In this document: piece by piece, positions 44,633 through 53,880 of the stretch | Numbering within the stretch: position 1 is the first letter of the stretch | How the letters are laid out: each line of letters begins with the position of its first letter | Assembly (NCBI GenBank): GCA_030584025.1 | Contig: CP129487.1 | Span: 2,790,001 to 2,854,000, forward strand | From: Cyclobacteriaceae bacterium | Lineage (GTDB): Bacteria > Bacteroidota > Bacteroidia > Cytophagales > Cyclobacteriaceae | DNA: 64,000 nt | Direction of reading: 5' to 3' | Translations under genes and position numbers: made by a program | Notes under the pieces: model-generated | Told to the model about the DNA's origin: nothing | Database searches by the model: none | The model's input: the letters and a program-made list of their open reading frames with translations, nothing else

Positions 44633-45184
44633 TTACTGATCGTTATCATTTTCTTCTTTGTCGCCTTCTTTGCGCTTTGCATTACGGTTGGAGAAGTTTT
44701 TAATTTTCTGGCCTACGTCCGTGCTCTCATCCAGCTTGTTATACAAGGTGGTCACCTTATCCAGGGCAATGCTTCCTACCAAATCCAACACGTATAAACT
44801 GGTAGAATCATTGATGAGCACCACCATTCCCAATGTTTTACCCGACTTCTCTTTTAACAGGACATCAAAATTACGCCCTTGGTAGCGAGTGCTCATTACT
44901 TCTTCAAACGTTTCGGTTCCATAATCTTTCTTAAGCCTCGTGTAATCCACTGGCTTAAATGAAGCTTCCTTGTCGATCATCAGGAATTTCATTTTTTCAA
45001 TGTCCTTGATGAGTTCATCAAATTCCTTGTCTTCGGTTTGGTTGATCATGCGCAAGGTATTCTGATAAAAGAAAAGCGAGAAGGCCTTGTCGTATTTCTC
45101 TTGAAGTTTATCAGTTGTTTTACTTTGCCCAAAAGAATGGGCAGCAACACCAGCAATGAGTAAAAGAGTAAAAAGATTTTTCAT
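44633..45184 (-). CDS. DUF4252 protein, copy 1
   Basis: A 183-residue secreted protein with signal peptide (MKNLFTLLLIAGVAAHSFGQS) and a mixed alpha/beta domain, including LREKSGKTLGMVVLI-like and LVGSIALDKVTTLYNKL blocks, ending in a charged tail (KEGDKEENDNDQ). DUF4252 is a Bacteroidota family of unknown function, often coded with ECF sigma/anti-sigma genes, as here. A strong terminator separates it from the upstream paralogue. Confidence 0.78.
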   Translation of the reverse strand: MKNLFTLLLIAGVAAHSFGQSKTTDKLQEKYDKAFSLFFYQNTLRMINQTEDKEFDELIKDIEKMKFLMIDKEASFKPVDYTRLKKDYGTETFEEVMSTRYQGRNFDVLLKEKSGKTLGMVVLINDSTSLYVLDLVGSIALDKVTTLYNKLDESTDVGQKIKNFSNRNAKRKEGDKEENDNDQ

Positions 45185-45210
45185 GATGATAGGGTTATAG
45201 CTAATTACGC

Positions 45211-45246
45211 AAAAAGCAACGGGCGGTTGCCACCCGTTGCTTTTTT
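45211..45246 (-). terminator. Strong terminator between the two DUF4252 genes
   Basis: Arms aaaaagcaacggg (45211-45223) and cccgttgcttttt (45233-45245) give a perfect 13-bp stem with a 9-nt loop, with T-rich flank on the minus strand. It should end most transcription after the sigma/anti-sigma/DUF4252 genes, so the genes downstream may need read-through or their own promoter. Confidence 0.8.
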
Positions 45247-45265
45247 ATCAGGATTATTTTTACGA

Positions 45266-45802
45266 TCAGTCTTTCTTCTTACCGTCATTCATTTTCTCAA
45301 GCTCATTCAAGCCCTCTACGTTCATCTTCTTACCGATGCGTGAAACCTGCTTCAGATCAATCTCTCCAAATAAGGTCATGACCATGAAATCACGTGGGCT
45401 TCCCGAAATCATCACCAGCTCGCTGATCTTGCCGGGGCTTTTCTCCAGGATATAGAATTTCATATCCTTATCCTTATCACGAACAGACATTAATTCTTCA
45501 AACTTATTTTGAAGTACGATCGAAGAAGCTTCCTTATAGAGATTACGGGCATCGCTGCTGTTCTCTTTACCAATCATACGCAAGCCTTTTAACTTACTGA
45601 TCGCCTCAAGTACTTCTTTGTCTTCCTCCGTTTCAACTTCCATGTTGGTAAACAGACTGAACATCTTACTGGAAACCGTCACCTGCGTAGTGAACGATTC
45701 ATCGGATTCATATTTGGAAAAAAACTTGTTGATGGCATCACTCTGCGCATACACTCCCGTACCCAAAGCGATTAAAGCGATTACTGCAATTATTTTTTTC
45801 AT
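45266..45802 (-). CDS. DUF4252 protein, copy 2
   Basis: A 178-residue paralogue with signal peptide (MKKIIAVIALIALGTGVYAQ) and the order seen in copy 1 (KGLRMIGKENSSDARNLYKEA, FYILEKSPGKISELVMI, LFGEIDLKQVSRIG). It is 19 bp after the anti-sigma-like gene. It is probably an output or sensing partner of the sigma system; function unknown. Confidence 0.78.
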   Translation of the reverse strand: MKKIIAVIALIALGTGVYAQSDAINKFFSKYESDESFTTQVTVSSKMFSLFTNMEVETEEDKEVLEAISKLKGLRMIGKENSSDARNLYKEASSIVLQNKFEELMSVRDKDKDMKFYILEKSPGKISELVMISGSPRDFMVMTLFGEIDLKQVSRIGKKMNVEGLNELEKMNDGKKKD

Positions 45803-45821
45803 AGTCGTTATTTCTTAGTAG

Positions 45822-46334
45822 TTATAATTCTGATTCTGTTGTTTGAATTTTTTCCTGAGCTTCATTGAACATGTTGATTTTCTTAGTCTGTTGTTCCGCC
45901 CGACCAAAGCCTTTTGAAATCATGAGCAATGCTTTTTTCGTTTCTTCAAAGGCCTGCTGCGGATCTTCAAACGTGTCTTCTGTCGCGATTGCCTGATCTT
46001 CACGCAATTCCTGCCGCACAAAATAGACGGCTGCCAATAACACCGCTACGCCTGCCGCAATGCGTAGTGAAGCAGTTACCCATTTCACGACCTTACCCTC
46101 GCGCTTCCTTGGTATTTCCTTTATCCGGCTCACCACCGTTTCATCAAACTGCGGCTCCACCGTTTTGGATTTCTGTTCATCAAAGTAGCGGAAGAGCGTA
46201 GCTGTTTCGCGCCATGTCTCGGGAATGGTATCTCCCCGAAAGTATTCGCGCAACTGCTGTTCTTCATCCAGGGAAGTTTCACAGTCCCAATACTTCTTTA
46301 CTAATTCTTCCAGTTTCTTAGAGTCCATAAGCAT
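45822..46334 (-). CDS. Anti-sigma-factor-like membrane protein
   Basis: A 170-residue protein whose N-terminal ~75 residues carry helices rich in acidic residues (WDCETSLDEEQQLREYF), followed by one TM helix (RIAAGVAVLLAAVYFV) and a short extracytoplasmic tail. Its start overlaps the end of the ECF sigma gene by 17 bp (11 bp if the second ATG is used). The layout matches ECF anti-sigma factors; there is no clear HxxxCxxC zinc motif. Confidence 0.7.
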   Translation of the reverse strand: MLMDSKKLEELVKKYWDCETSLDEEQQLREYFRGDTIPETWRETATLFRYFDEQKSKTVEPQFDETVVSRIKEIPRKREGKVVKWVTASLRIAAGVAVLLAAVYFVRQELREDQAIATEDTFEDPQQAFEETKKALLMISKGFGRAEQQTKKINMFNEAQEKIQTTESEL

Positions 46335-46830
46335 TGATTTTCATCAATTTTTCGCGCACTGCGTTTCTTGCCCGAAACAGGTTTACTTTCACCTGGTTCA
46401 TATCAAGTTCCAGCATTTCGCTGATTTCATTATACGTGTACCCTTCAACATCGCGAAGGTGGATTATTTGCCGTTGCTTTTCGGGCAGGGCGGCAATCAG
46501 TTGACTTACATGCTGCATACTTTCACCTAGTTCAGTTTTTACATCGGGTGTTACGTCTGCGTGCTGAACATCAAAACCTTCGGCTACCGGGTAGGTACCT
46601 TTTCGCTGTATTGACCGGAGCCTGTCGAGCGAAAGGTTTTTGGTTATCCGCATGCACCAGGCTTCCATATTTTGTATGTCGCCCCAGTTTTCACGGCCAT
46701 TCCAAACCCGGATAAATACCTCTTGTATTACATCGCGGGCCTCCTCATCGTTACCCAGCATACGCAGGGCAAACCGAAAAAGCTTGTTTTTAGCAGGTAG
46801 AACGCGGTTTTGAAAAGCCTCGAGATCCAT
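46318..46830 (-). CDS. ECF-type RNA polymerase sigma factor
   Basis: 170 residues with region 2 (RFALRMLGNDEEARDVIQEVFIRVW) and region 4 (LPEKQRQIIHLRDVEGYTYNEISEMLELDMNQ, HTH), separated by a short linker. It leads the cluster sigma, anti-sigma, DUF4252. The trigger is unknown. Confidence 0.92.
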   Translation of the reverse strand: MDLEAFQNRVLPAKNKLFRFALRMLGNDEEARDVIQEVFIRVWNGRENWGDIQNMEAWCMRITKNLSLDRLRSIQRKGTYPVAEGFDVQHADVTPDVKTELGESMQHVSQLIAALPEKQRQIIHLRDVEGYTYNEISEMLELDMNQVKVNLFRARNAVREKLMKINAYGL

Positions 46831-46933
46831 TAATCAAAATCCAATAACCAGACGATGGGAAGTTACAGATGTTACAAGGTACCGGAAAATATTTATGAGA
46901 AACCCAAAAAGAACCAAAGCGCTTCATTTTTTG

Positions 46934-46941
46934 TAAATTTG
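46934..46941 (+). promoter_or_regulatory. TAAATTTG -7 box before the DUF433 gene
   Basis: TAAATTTG matches TAnnTTTG and ends 5 bp before the ATG at 46947, which would give an almost leaderless transcript. No TTG -33 element was found at the expected spacing. Confidence 0.35.
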
Positions 46942-46946
46942 ATACT

Positions 46947-47177
46947 ATGGAATTTATTCATCCGGATTTCCCCAGAATATCTGCCGATCCTGAAATATGC
47001 TTCGGAAAACCCAGGATAAAGGGAACCCGCATGCCCGTTTCTTCCATCTTATCTTACCTGGCAAGCGGAATGACTATTGAGGAATTTTTGAAAGAATTCA
47101 ATTGGGTTACCCGTGAAGATGTTTTGGAAGCAATGGCTTTTGCTGCTGTCAATAATCTACCTGCTGAACGTGGATAA
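46947..47177 (+). CDS. DUF433 antitoxin-like protein, orphan
   Basis: 76 residues of the DUF433 (VapB-like) family: ISADPEICFGKPRIKGTRMPVSSILSYLASGMT, then a helix ending VLEAMAFAAVNN. DUF433 proteins usually pair with a DUF5615/PIN-like toxin on the same strand directly downstream; here the downstream neighbour is a convergent VWA gene and no toxin ORF was seen. The partner may be lost or located elsewhere. Confidence 0.82.
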   Translation: MEFIHPDFPRISADPEICFGKPRIKGTRMPVSSILSYLASGMTIEEFLKEFNWVTREDVLEAMAFAAVNNLPAERG

Positions 47178-47179
47178 TT

Positions 47180-49963
47180 CTACTTCTTCCGCTTTGCCTT
47201 TGCTTCCCGAATCAATTTCATATCCACATTCTCGCGGGTGATGTACTCGTAGTTTCCTTTGCCCAGTTCAGCCAATTGCTGCAGATTTTTAGCTGATAGT
47301 GTGGTCTTACCAAAATTGAAAACTGTTATAAAAATATCTTCACCCGCAAATTTCTTCACCAGGTCATAGGTTGGTGAGCCAATCGGAAACTCTCCATCGG
47401 TGGCCAAAATTATTCTGTTGTTGCCGCCCCGAATGTAATTCTTGTCAGCTGTCTGGTAAGCAAGTTTGATACCCGCATTGCCGTCTGTCTTTCCTTCCGA
47501 CTTCAATCGTTCAATCACCCTGGTAATTTTTTCCTCCTCTTTAAACGATGTAGGCGGTAATTCAATTTTTGCTTTTCCTGAATAGGTAATAATGGACACC
47601 TGATCTTCAGGACGCATCATTTTCATTAACAACAAAATGGATTTCTTTAGCAGCGGCAACTTGTCCGGGTTATTCATAGAACCGGATACATCCAACAGCA
47701 ACACCATATTATTCGTGGCATACCCCTCCATCGACATCAGGTTTTCACCAGGCAAGCCTACGTATACCGTATCCACGCGAGAAACATAAACGGTATCCTG
47801 TCGGATAGTTTCAATGCGGATGACATCGGTAATACGAACGGTGTCGTGAATCACACTACCGGAAACTTGTTTCGCTTCTGATGGTTTTTGATTTTGCTTT
47901 GTGCCCGACAATGACTCCCCGGTTTTAGGAACATCCTCTTTTTGTGCTATAGGTTGCGTAACCGGTTTAGAAACCGCTACCTCGCGAGGCGGAACAACCT
48001 CAAACAGCTCAACCTGAATGACAGCCTGGAGAAGAGGCACCTTTGCCAGTTCAGCAAACTTGTTGTAATCCCGAACAAGGATCTGGTTATACCGGTAAAT
48101 AAGGTCGTTGTACGGATGCCGATGATACGAAGATGTCACCTTACCCGGCTTTGCTTTTTGAACTGCCTCAGCAAAATGATTGGTGGATTCTGCAAAGCCT
48201 TCATAAGGCGTATACGGACAATTCCCATTGTTTCGTCCCAATTTCTGAATACCCGCCAGGTTCGTAAACTCATTTACAATCAGGTTTCGTGCTCCCTGCT
48301 CAATAGTTGTGGTGTTGAGTGATACGGTTGAATCACCTTGTAAAAACTGTTTGGATTTTTTCAGCACAGCATAATTCTCATCCAGGAGTGCACGCAAGGC
48401 ATTACCCGAAAGCTGCCATGAATTTTTTGCATCAGCTTGTTTGTACGATTCGAAAATTGAGCGGACATCGGTGTAAAGTTTCTCTTTCTTCTCGTCAAAT
48501 ACTTCCGACAAAGTTTTAAACCGTTGAACCACACCATATACGTATTCCATACTGTCCTTTGTCAGTTGCTTGGTCTCCGAATGAGCCAGCAAGGCATTGT
48601 TCCATTGATTCAATTCGGTAAGAATAGCATAGAGCACCTCAGCCTGTTCCGTCAGTGGCTTTTGATAAGCCGCAGGTAACGTTTTAGTCTGACTGATGGT
48701 TTGTTGGTACAACGTTACCGGCAGCGCAAAACTCTTATTGTAATATTCAAGATTCATCCTGCCCGTATTGCGTAACCGGCTTCTGCCCGTTGAGGCGGAG
48801 CTGTTTAAATTGTGGATCGGGTTCATCAGGTTATTGATTTGCCGCATGCCTTCGTTGATGAACTCCACATAATTTGAAAGACTTGAAAAAACAGCAGAAC
48901 TGATTGATGTGGCCACCGGTTTCACTGTAATATCAACAGCAGGTTTATCCGCAAACGGAGCTACACTGATGTCGATTTTTTTTGTTTCAGTTTTTACTGT
49001 GAAAACCGGGCAAAAGTTTACAAAATGAATTCCGCGGTATCCATTCTGTACCGACATGTTTATGAAGTTGTTATAGAATGAAACTCCGGCATTATTAAAG
49101 TAGTTGATCAGGTTTTTATACACCTCATTGCTATGCCGGTCGGATTGTTGATTCTCATACGTGTAATCATCCACCCCATGCCGTTTACTTTGCTGCAAGG
49201 ATGCAATTGATTCAACAAACGACTTGTACATGGATGAGGCAGGGTATTGTAAACCTGCAATAGACTGATTCAGCGTTTCAAGCCGCTTAACATTTTCCAG
49301 AATATGTTTCTCTGCCACCTCAACTGGCCAGCCGGTATGCGTGCCCTCGTTCACATTAAATGTCATTGCTTCAAGCAAATTCAATTCATACCTGAGCTGA
49401 TCACGCATGAGTCGTTCAGCCTTATGGTACGATGATGAAGCATTGAAGGGTTGTAGCGCAGACACCAGCTTTTCACTTTCCTTACGAAAATCATTGATCA
49501 GGTTATGATACGTGGCTACTTGTGTTTGCATGGTCTTGATCATCTCGTCAAGCTTCTTAAAACCATCCGACTCATAATCCTTCAAGCGGTAATAAATTTC
49601 AATGCCTTTACAGGTTTCATCAATTTTCTGATAGGCACTATGCACTGCTTTTGCTTTGGAGATAATCATTGTTCCTCCACTTCCTAATGCAGGCGCAGTT
49701 TTTTCTGCTTCGGTTACATAATAACTCTTATCGCGACACACACACGTATAGGGTACAATCGGTCTGCCCGATTTGCCTCTCCACTCCTGCATCTGCCGAT
49801 ACGACTGTAACAGCGAAGTACCGATGGCTCCAACATCAGCAGAAAGCTGGTTGGCCATTGTGATGTAATTGTTAATTGCTTTTTGTTGCACATCTGAAAG
49901 CGTTTGCGCCTGCGATGAAATGACAAAGCAAATAAGGACAGAAAGTATCCGGAGGGTTTTCAT
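47180..49963 (-). CDS. Large secreted VWA protein
   Basis: A 927-residue protein with signal peptide (MKTLRILSVLICFVISSQAQ), a long helical region (~20-640, coiled-coil prone), a low-complexity linker (~650-740) and a C-terminal VWA domain with MIDAS DVSGSM. No TM helix follows, so it is probably periplasmic or surface-exposed. VWA domains bind metal-dependent protein partners. It converges with the orphan DUF433 gene (2-bp gap). Confidence 0.78.
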   Translation of the reverse strand: MKTLRILSVLICFVISSQAQTLSDVQQKAINNYITMANQLSADVGAIGTSLLQSYRQMQEWRGKSGRPIVPYTCVCRDKSYYVTEAEKTAPALGSGGTMIISKAKAVHSAYQKIDETCKGIEIYYRLKDYESDGFKKLDEMIKTMQTQVATYHNLINDFRKESEKLVSALQPFNASSSYHKAERLMRDQLRYELNLLEAMTFNVNEGTHTGWPVEVAEKHILENVKRLETLNQSIAGLQYPASSMYKSFVESIASLQQSKRHGVDDYTYENQQSDRHSNEVYKNLINYFNNAGVSFYNNFINMSVQNGYRGIHFVNFCPVFTVKTETKKIDISVAPFADKPAVDITVKPVATSISSAVFSSLSNYVEFINEGMRQINNLMNPIHNLNSSASTGRSRLRNTGRMNLEYYNKSFALPVTLYQQTISQTKTLPAAYQKPLTEQAEVLYAILTELNQWNNALLAHSETKQLTKDSMEYVYGVVQRFKTLSEVFDEKKEKLYTDVRSIFESYKQADAKNSWQLSGNALRALLDENYAVLKKSKQFLQGDSTVSLNTTTIEQGARNLIVNEFTNLAGIQKLGRNNGNCPYTPYEGFAESTNHFAEAVQKAKPGKVTSSYHRHPYNDLIYRYNQILVRDYNKFAELAKVPLLQAVIQVELFEVVPPREVAVSKPVTQPIAQKEDVPKTGESLSGTKQNQKPSEAKQVSGSVIHDTVRITDVIRIETIRQDTVYVSRVDTVYVGLPGENLMSMEGYATNNMVLLLDVSGSMNNPDKLPLLKKSILLLMKMMRPEDQVSIITYSGKAKIELPPTSFKEEEKITRVIERLKSEGKTDGNAGIKLAYQTADKNYIRGGNNRIILATDGEFPIGSPTYDLVKKFAGEDIFITVFNFGKTTLSAKNLQQLAELGKGNYEYITRENVDMKLIREAKAKRKK

Positions 49964-50010
49964 ACCCTGAAATTATAAAAGTTACGGGTCATTTTGTTAC
50001 CTTACCTGAG

Positions 50011-50409
50011 ATGGAACCCGAAAAACAGGAGCGCATTATTGTTTACAGAAGCTTTCAAAACAGCATGGATGGAAACTTAGCCAAAGCCAAGCTGGATGCA
50101 TATGGCATTCCGTGTTTCCTTACGGAAGAAAACCTGGCCAATCTTTACCCGATTCAAAATCCGCGTTTCAGCGTACGCCTGCATATTTTTGAAAAGGATT
50201 ATGAACAAGCACATGAGGTGCTGAGTGAAACGGTTCCGCTGGAAGACGATCAGTTAACGCGCTGTCCGAGATGCCGGTCAACCCATGTTGAGATGGAATA
50301 CACACAAAAGCTCAGTTCGCGGTTCATCTCAATCTTGGTAACATTCTTTCTTGCCGTGTTTCCGCTTCGAAAAGTTTACCGGTGCCAGGATTGCCATTAT
50401 GAATTTTAA
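50011..50409 (+). CDS. DUF2007 protein with zinc ribbon
   Basis: A 132-residue protein: a DUF2007 signal-transducing-type fold (IVYRSFQNSMDGNLAKAKLDAYGIPCFL, then FEKDYEQAHEVL) joined to a CPRCRSTHVEM/YRCQDCHYEF zinc ribbon. A hydrophobic stretch (ISILVTFFLAVFPL) lies between the two Cys pairs. Role unknown. It is divergent from the VWA gene. Confidence 0.83.
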   Translation: MEPEKQERIIVYRSFQNSMDGNLAKAKLDAYGIPCFLTEENLANLYPIQNPRFSVRLHIFEKDYEQAHEVLSETVPLEDDQLTRCPRCRSTHVEMEYTQKLSSRFISILVTFFLAVFPLRKVYRCQDCHYEF

Positions 50410-50462
50410 CCACCTCCCCTAACGCTTGTTATCAGGTGGGCGCATTTTATCTTTAACCCGAA

Positions 50463-50969
50463 ATGAAATCAAAAACAATTATTGGTGTAATGGGGCCGGG
50501 TGAAAATGCGTCACCGGAAGAAAATGAACTGGCCTACGAACTGGGTGAAGCCATTGCCAAGCAAGGTTGGGTGTTGTTAACCGGGGGCCGTGAGTTTGGT
50601 GTGATGCATGCAGCCATGAAAGGCGCAAGCGATAACAACGGGTTAACCATTGGGGTGTTGCCGGCCGACTCAACCCGGGGCTCCTCCCCTTATGCACAAC
50701 TTAAAATTGTTACCGGCATGGGCAGTGCACGTAACAACATTACGGTGCTGAGCAGTCACGTAATTGTAGTATTGGGTATGGCAGCCGGAACAGCTTCAGA
50801 AGTTGCATTGGCGATTAAAGCCAATAAAAAAGTAATTCTACTTTCGCAGGATGAACTTACGGTTATGTTTTTCAAAAAAATCGGAACCTATCGCGTTACG
50901 CCAGTAAACACGGTAAAAGATGCCATTAACCTGATTCGGGATTATGTGAGTCTGAACCAGATCCGGTAA
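50463..50969 (+). CDS. TIGR00725/LOG-like Rossmann-fold protein
   Basis: A 168-residue protein of the TIGR00725 family (related to LOG/YvdD nucleotide-binding proteins). It has GVMGPGENASPEENELAYEL, the LLTGGREFGVMHAAMKGA phosphate loop, and VIVVLGMAAGTASEVALAI near the end. LOG homologues release cytokinin bases from nucleotides; the role of TIGR00725 is not settled. It is 53 bp after the DUF2007 gene. Confidence 0.85.
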   Translation: MKSKTIIGVMGPGENASPEENELAYELGEAIAKQGWVLLTGGREFGVMHAAMKGASDNNGLTIGVLPADSTRGSSPYAQLKIVTGMGSARNNITVLSSHVIVVLGMAAGTASEVALAIKANKKVILLSQDELTVMFFKKIGTYRVTPVNTVKDAINLIRDYVSLNQIR

Positions 50970-50979
50970 TCCTTTTCAA

Positions 50980-51267
50980 TTAAAACCCTTCTACCAAAAT
51001 CATCTTTCCGGTTGAAGCCTCAAACCTGATCTTTTTCGCTTCGGTGTATTCCGATGAATAGTACCAGGCCTTGGCTTTCTCCATATCAGGAAATTCCAAC
51101 ACTACAACCCTTCCGGGTTTCCAATCTCCTTCCAGCACTTCGGTAGGGCCACCGCGCACTATAAATTTTCCACCGTATGAACCCACAATTCCAGGGGTTA
51201 GTTTTTTATAGTCTTCGTACCGCACAGGGTCGGTAATGTTAACATCAACAATAACGTAAGCAGGCAT
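50980..51267 (-). CDS. DUF1330 protein
   Basis: A 95-residue protein starting at the ATG at 51267 (MPAYVIVDVNITDP), the usual N-terminus of the family, rather than three residues upstream. It is a small ferredoxin-like fold ending KIRFEASTGKMILVEGF. It lies 18 bp after the TlpA gene. Function unknown. Confidence 0.85.
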   Translation of the reverse strand: MPAYVIVDVNITDPVRYEDYKKLTPGIVGSYGGKFIVRGGPTEVLEGDWKPGRVVVLEFPDMEKAKAWYYSSEYTEAKKIRFEASTGKMILVEGF

Positions 51268-51285
51268 GTAAATCAAAATTTAATT

Positions 51286-52710
51286 TTATAAAAGCGCATT
51301 AATGGCATTGCGAATAACCTCGCCAGATGAAGGACGCGGAGCATTTGAATCTGCAATCTTTCCGTCCTTATCAATAAGCAGGTAGCGTGGTATTGCCATT
51401 ATATTATAGGCCTTGCAAATTTCTGAATTCCAAGCCCCGTCAACAAACAAGTGCTCTCCGGTAAACTCCGGATCATTTGTCAGGTATTTTTTCCATGCAG
51501 GTTTATCCGAATCAATCGAAACATACATAAACACCAAATCCTCCTCGTCTTTGTATTCATTTTTTAAAATCTTCGAATTCGGAAACTCAGCCCGACACGG
51601 CCCGCACCAGGTAGCCCACACATCAACGTACACGACTTTTCCCTTGTAGTCAGCCAATGAACGTGAGATGCTATCGGGTGTTAATCCTGTATAGTCGGGT
51701 GCCGGGTTCCCCTTCGCAAGTTTCAGCCATTTGTTGTAGGCTTGCTGTAATCTTGGGGTATATGCAGATTCGGGAAATGTACTCTTAAACCAATCAAAAC
51801 GATCACCTAGATTATCAATACCCGAAAACTGAATGTGATTATAAACATGCGTTGCATAAGCTAACTCGCGCAATTCTAAATTGGTAATTTTTCCAAGTGT
51901 TTCCTTTTCCAATTGATGCGATACCGAATCAGGTATCTGTTCCAGATTCTCCTTCTTTTGGTAAGCCTTTTCAGTGAGGTAATTTAAATCACTAAAATAT
52001 ACATTAGCCGCGCTTCGGTAATCCGGATGAAGCATGCCTGCGGTTGCGTGTTGTTCAAAAACTGACCAGTACGTTTTTAAGCTATCGGGCGTATACTCCG
52101 GTTCCTTTCCAGCATAATACTTATAGTTACTTGGATAATAGGAATACCACTCCGATTTTTTAGCTTGTAAAAAAGCTCTCTGACTATTCAAAAAAAGCTC
52201 ATCAGTTATTTGCAGACTAGATGAGTCAAGAAAATTTGTTGCCTTACTGAAAATCAATTTCAATGTATCCTCAAAAGCTGCCGGTTCGCGCATAACCAGG
52301 TCTCTGAATGGAACAAACATTGATTTATTCAAATGCAACATTGTCTGTTGATAGTCTGCTCCGTTTCCTTCAAAAGCAAGCGATGTATCCTTGTTCTTAT
52401 AATCTCCCTTTATTGTAAAATCAAAACCAGGCTTCAGGTAAAGTCTAACATAAACACCCGACAATGAATAGTATCCGGGCTTGTCGATTGTTGCTTCCAT
52501 CTGAAAATGACCAAGAGAATCGGTTGTGGCTGTTACGATGGGTTCTTTACTTTCATATCCCATTGCATCACTTAAATACGTGAGCTTTATCTCCGTTCCA
52601 GGTTCAATATTCAAAACCTCAGAACGAATTTTAGTTACAATAGGCTCCTTTTTGCATGCGGATAACAACAACGCAGCAAATACAGGAAGTAGGAAATTTT
52701 TAACGCGCAT
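51286..52710 (-). CDS. TlpA-family thioredoxin lipoprotein
   Basis: A 474-residue protein. The N-terminal lipobox (LLLSAC, Cys19) predicts lipidation; residues ~25-330 hold a DUF4369-like beta domain and a helical region, and the C-terminal ~130 residues are a thioredoxin fold with Trp-Cys369-Gly-Pro-Cys372. It is typical of Bacteroidota cell-surface TlpA/ResA-like reductases. It starts 18 bp before the DUF1330 gene. Confidence 0.9.
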   Translation of the reverse strand: MRVKNFLLPVFAALLLSACKKEPIVTKIRSEVLNIEPGTEIKLTYLSDAMGYESKEPIVTATTDSLGHFQMEATIDKPGYYSLSGVYVRLYLKPGFDFTIKGDYKNKDTSLAFEGNGADYQQTMLHLNKSMFVPFRDLVMREPAAFEDTLKLIFSKATNFLDSSSLQITDELFLNSQRAFLQAKKSEWYSYYPSNYKYYAGKEPEYTPDSLKTYWSVFEQHATAGMLHPDYRSAANVYFSDLNYLTEKAYQKKENLEQIPDSVSHQLEKETLGKITNLELRELAYATHVYNHIQFSGIDNLGDRFDWFKSTFPESAYTPRLQQAYNKWLKLAKGNPAPDYTGLTPDSISRSLADYKGKVVYVDVWATWCGPCRAEFPNSKILKNEYKDEEDLVFMYVSIDSDKPAWKKYLTNDPEFTGEHLFVDGAWNSEICKAYNIMAIPRYLLIDKDGKIADSNAPRPSSGEVIRNAINALL

Positions 52711-52801
52711 GATGTGAGGGTTTAGGGGACTAATGAATTAACTGTCTGAATATCGGGTTTATTTTACTTGGATGAAACAAAACCCGAAAAAGTTCTGACG
52801 A

Positions 52802-53194
52802 TTATCGCGTGAAGATGGGCGCAACGTATTCAATAAGTGGTTCTCCAATCAAATATTCAATAGCCTCCTTTTCTGTAGCAAAGGCCCTGAAATCAGTATT
52901 CATGAGAAGGTTGAAGCCTTTTAAAATCATCATCTTGGGCAAATTCAATCCTACAAGTGTATTGCGCTTAATCAGGTGTTTGATTTCTCCCGATTCGTGT
53001 TCCATGTGCCGAACGTACCCAGGCGTTACAAATACATGGTGAAATGAATTGATGATAAGTTTATGATCCGCGTCATGCAGTATTAATTGCTTCACCTCTA
53101 TGGCCAGGTTAATCATCCCAGGCTCCTTCAAACGGGAATAATCAATAGCCAGAATCTCCTTTCCCTGAACAACGATTTTACGGATTCGCTCCAT
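52802..53194 (-). CDS. Small cytoplasmic protein (SpoIIAA/STAS-like), unknown
   Basis: 130 residues from the ATG at 53194 (MERIRKIVV); the longer ORF adds a hydrophobic, non-conserved leader. The pattern VVQGKEILAIDYS, LHDADHKLIINSF and a C-terminal ATEKEAIEYL helix recalls STAS-like proteins, but I am not certain of the family. Confidence 0.6.
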   Translation of the reverse strand: MERIRKIVVQGKEILAIDYSRLKEPGMINLAIEVKQLILHDADHKLIINSFHHVFVTPGYVRHMEHESGEIKHLIKRNTLVGLNLPKMMILKGFNLLMNTDFRAFATEKEAIEYLIGEPLIEYVAPIFTR

Positions 53195-53286
53195 GTACCA
53201 AAAATACAATAGAAGCCTGAACAAGCAATCAACAGCATGCAGCAAGCGACTACCTCCTGCATACTGCCAACTGTCAACTTTTTACA

Positions 53287-53775
53287 CTAACGCTCCCAAA
53301 AAGCAGGCGGCTCAATGCCGAGCGAACGTAAATACACATACGCCTGCGCCCGGTGATGAATTTCGTTATCAATAAAATAGAAAACAGACGACCATACGGT
53401 GCCCTCGTATTGTCCGAATGTAACAATGGATTGTTGAAACTTCTCTTCCGGAATTAATGCCCACAACCGGTTGATCTCCGGTGTTGCCTCATCCCAGAGT
53501 TGCAAAAGTTTTGCTTTGCTGTTGTTCAACTCAAGATGTTCCTTCAATTCCTCTGTTGATCCCAGCGCAATCTGGCGTAAGCCGGGTACCGCAATAGCCA
53601 GCAACTCCTGAACAAGTGCTGCACACGTGCGCATACCGCCAATAGAATGGGTGAACAGTTCCTTCTCCGGAAAGGCTTCAATTACCCTTCTTGTGAGGGC
53701 GCGATGTCCTTGCCAATGTTTCAATAATTGCTCACCTGTGATTACGGTTCTCGTTTCCTGCTGTGTTTGTGTCAT
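53287..53775 (-). CDS. DinB family protein
   Basis: 162 residues from the ATG at 53775 (MTQTQQETRT); an ATG 12 codons upstream is possible but less typical. The four-helix bundle has the metal-site histidines His26 and His142 (EIHHRAQAYVYL) and a KHWQGHRALTRRVI start. DinB proteins include thiol transferases and damage-inducible enzymes; the reaction is unknown. A three-hairpin repeat cluster lies between its start and the OmpA gene. Confidence 0.85.
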   Translation of the reverse strand: MTQTQQETRTVITGEQLLKHWQGHRALTRRVIEAFPEKELFTHSIGGMRTCAALVQELLAIAVPGLRQIALGSTEELKEHLELNNSKAKLLQLWDEATPEINRLWALIPEEKFQQSIVTFGQYEGTVWSSVFYFIDNEIHHRAQAYVYLRSLGIEPPAFWER

Positions 53776-53880
53776 AATGATTGAGTTTTGTGTGAATGTT
53801 AATTTCATCACAAGCTCAAACCGGGGAGTGACAACGGATTGTCAGCAATGAATAGTTGTGTAAATAATTTTATGGAGGTG

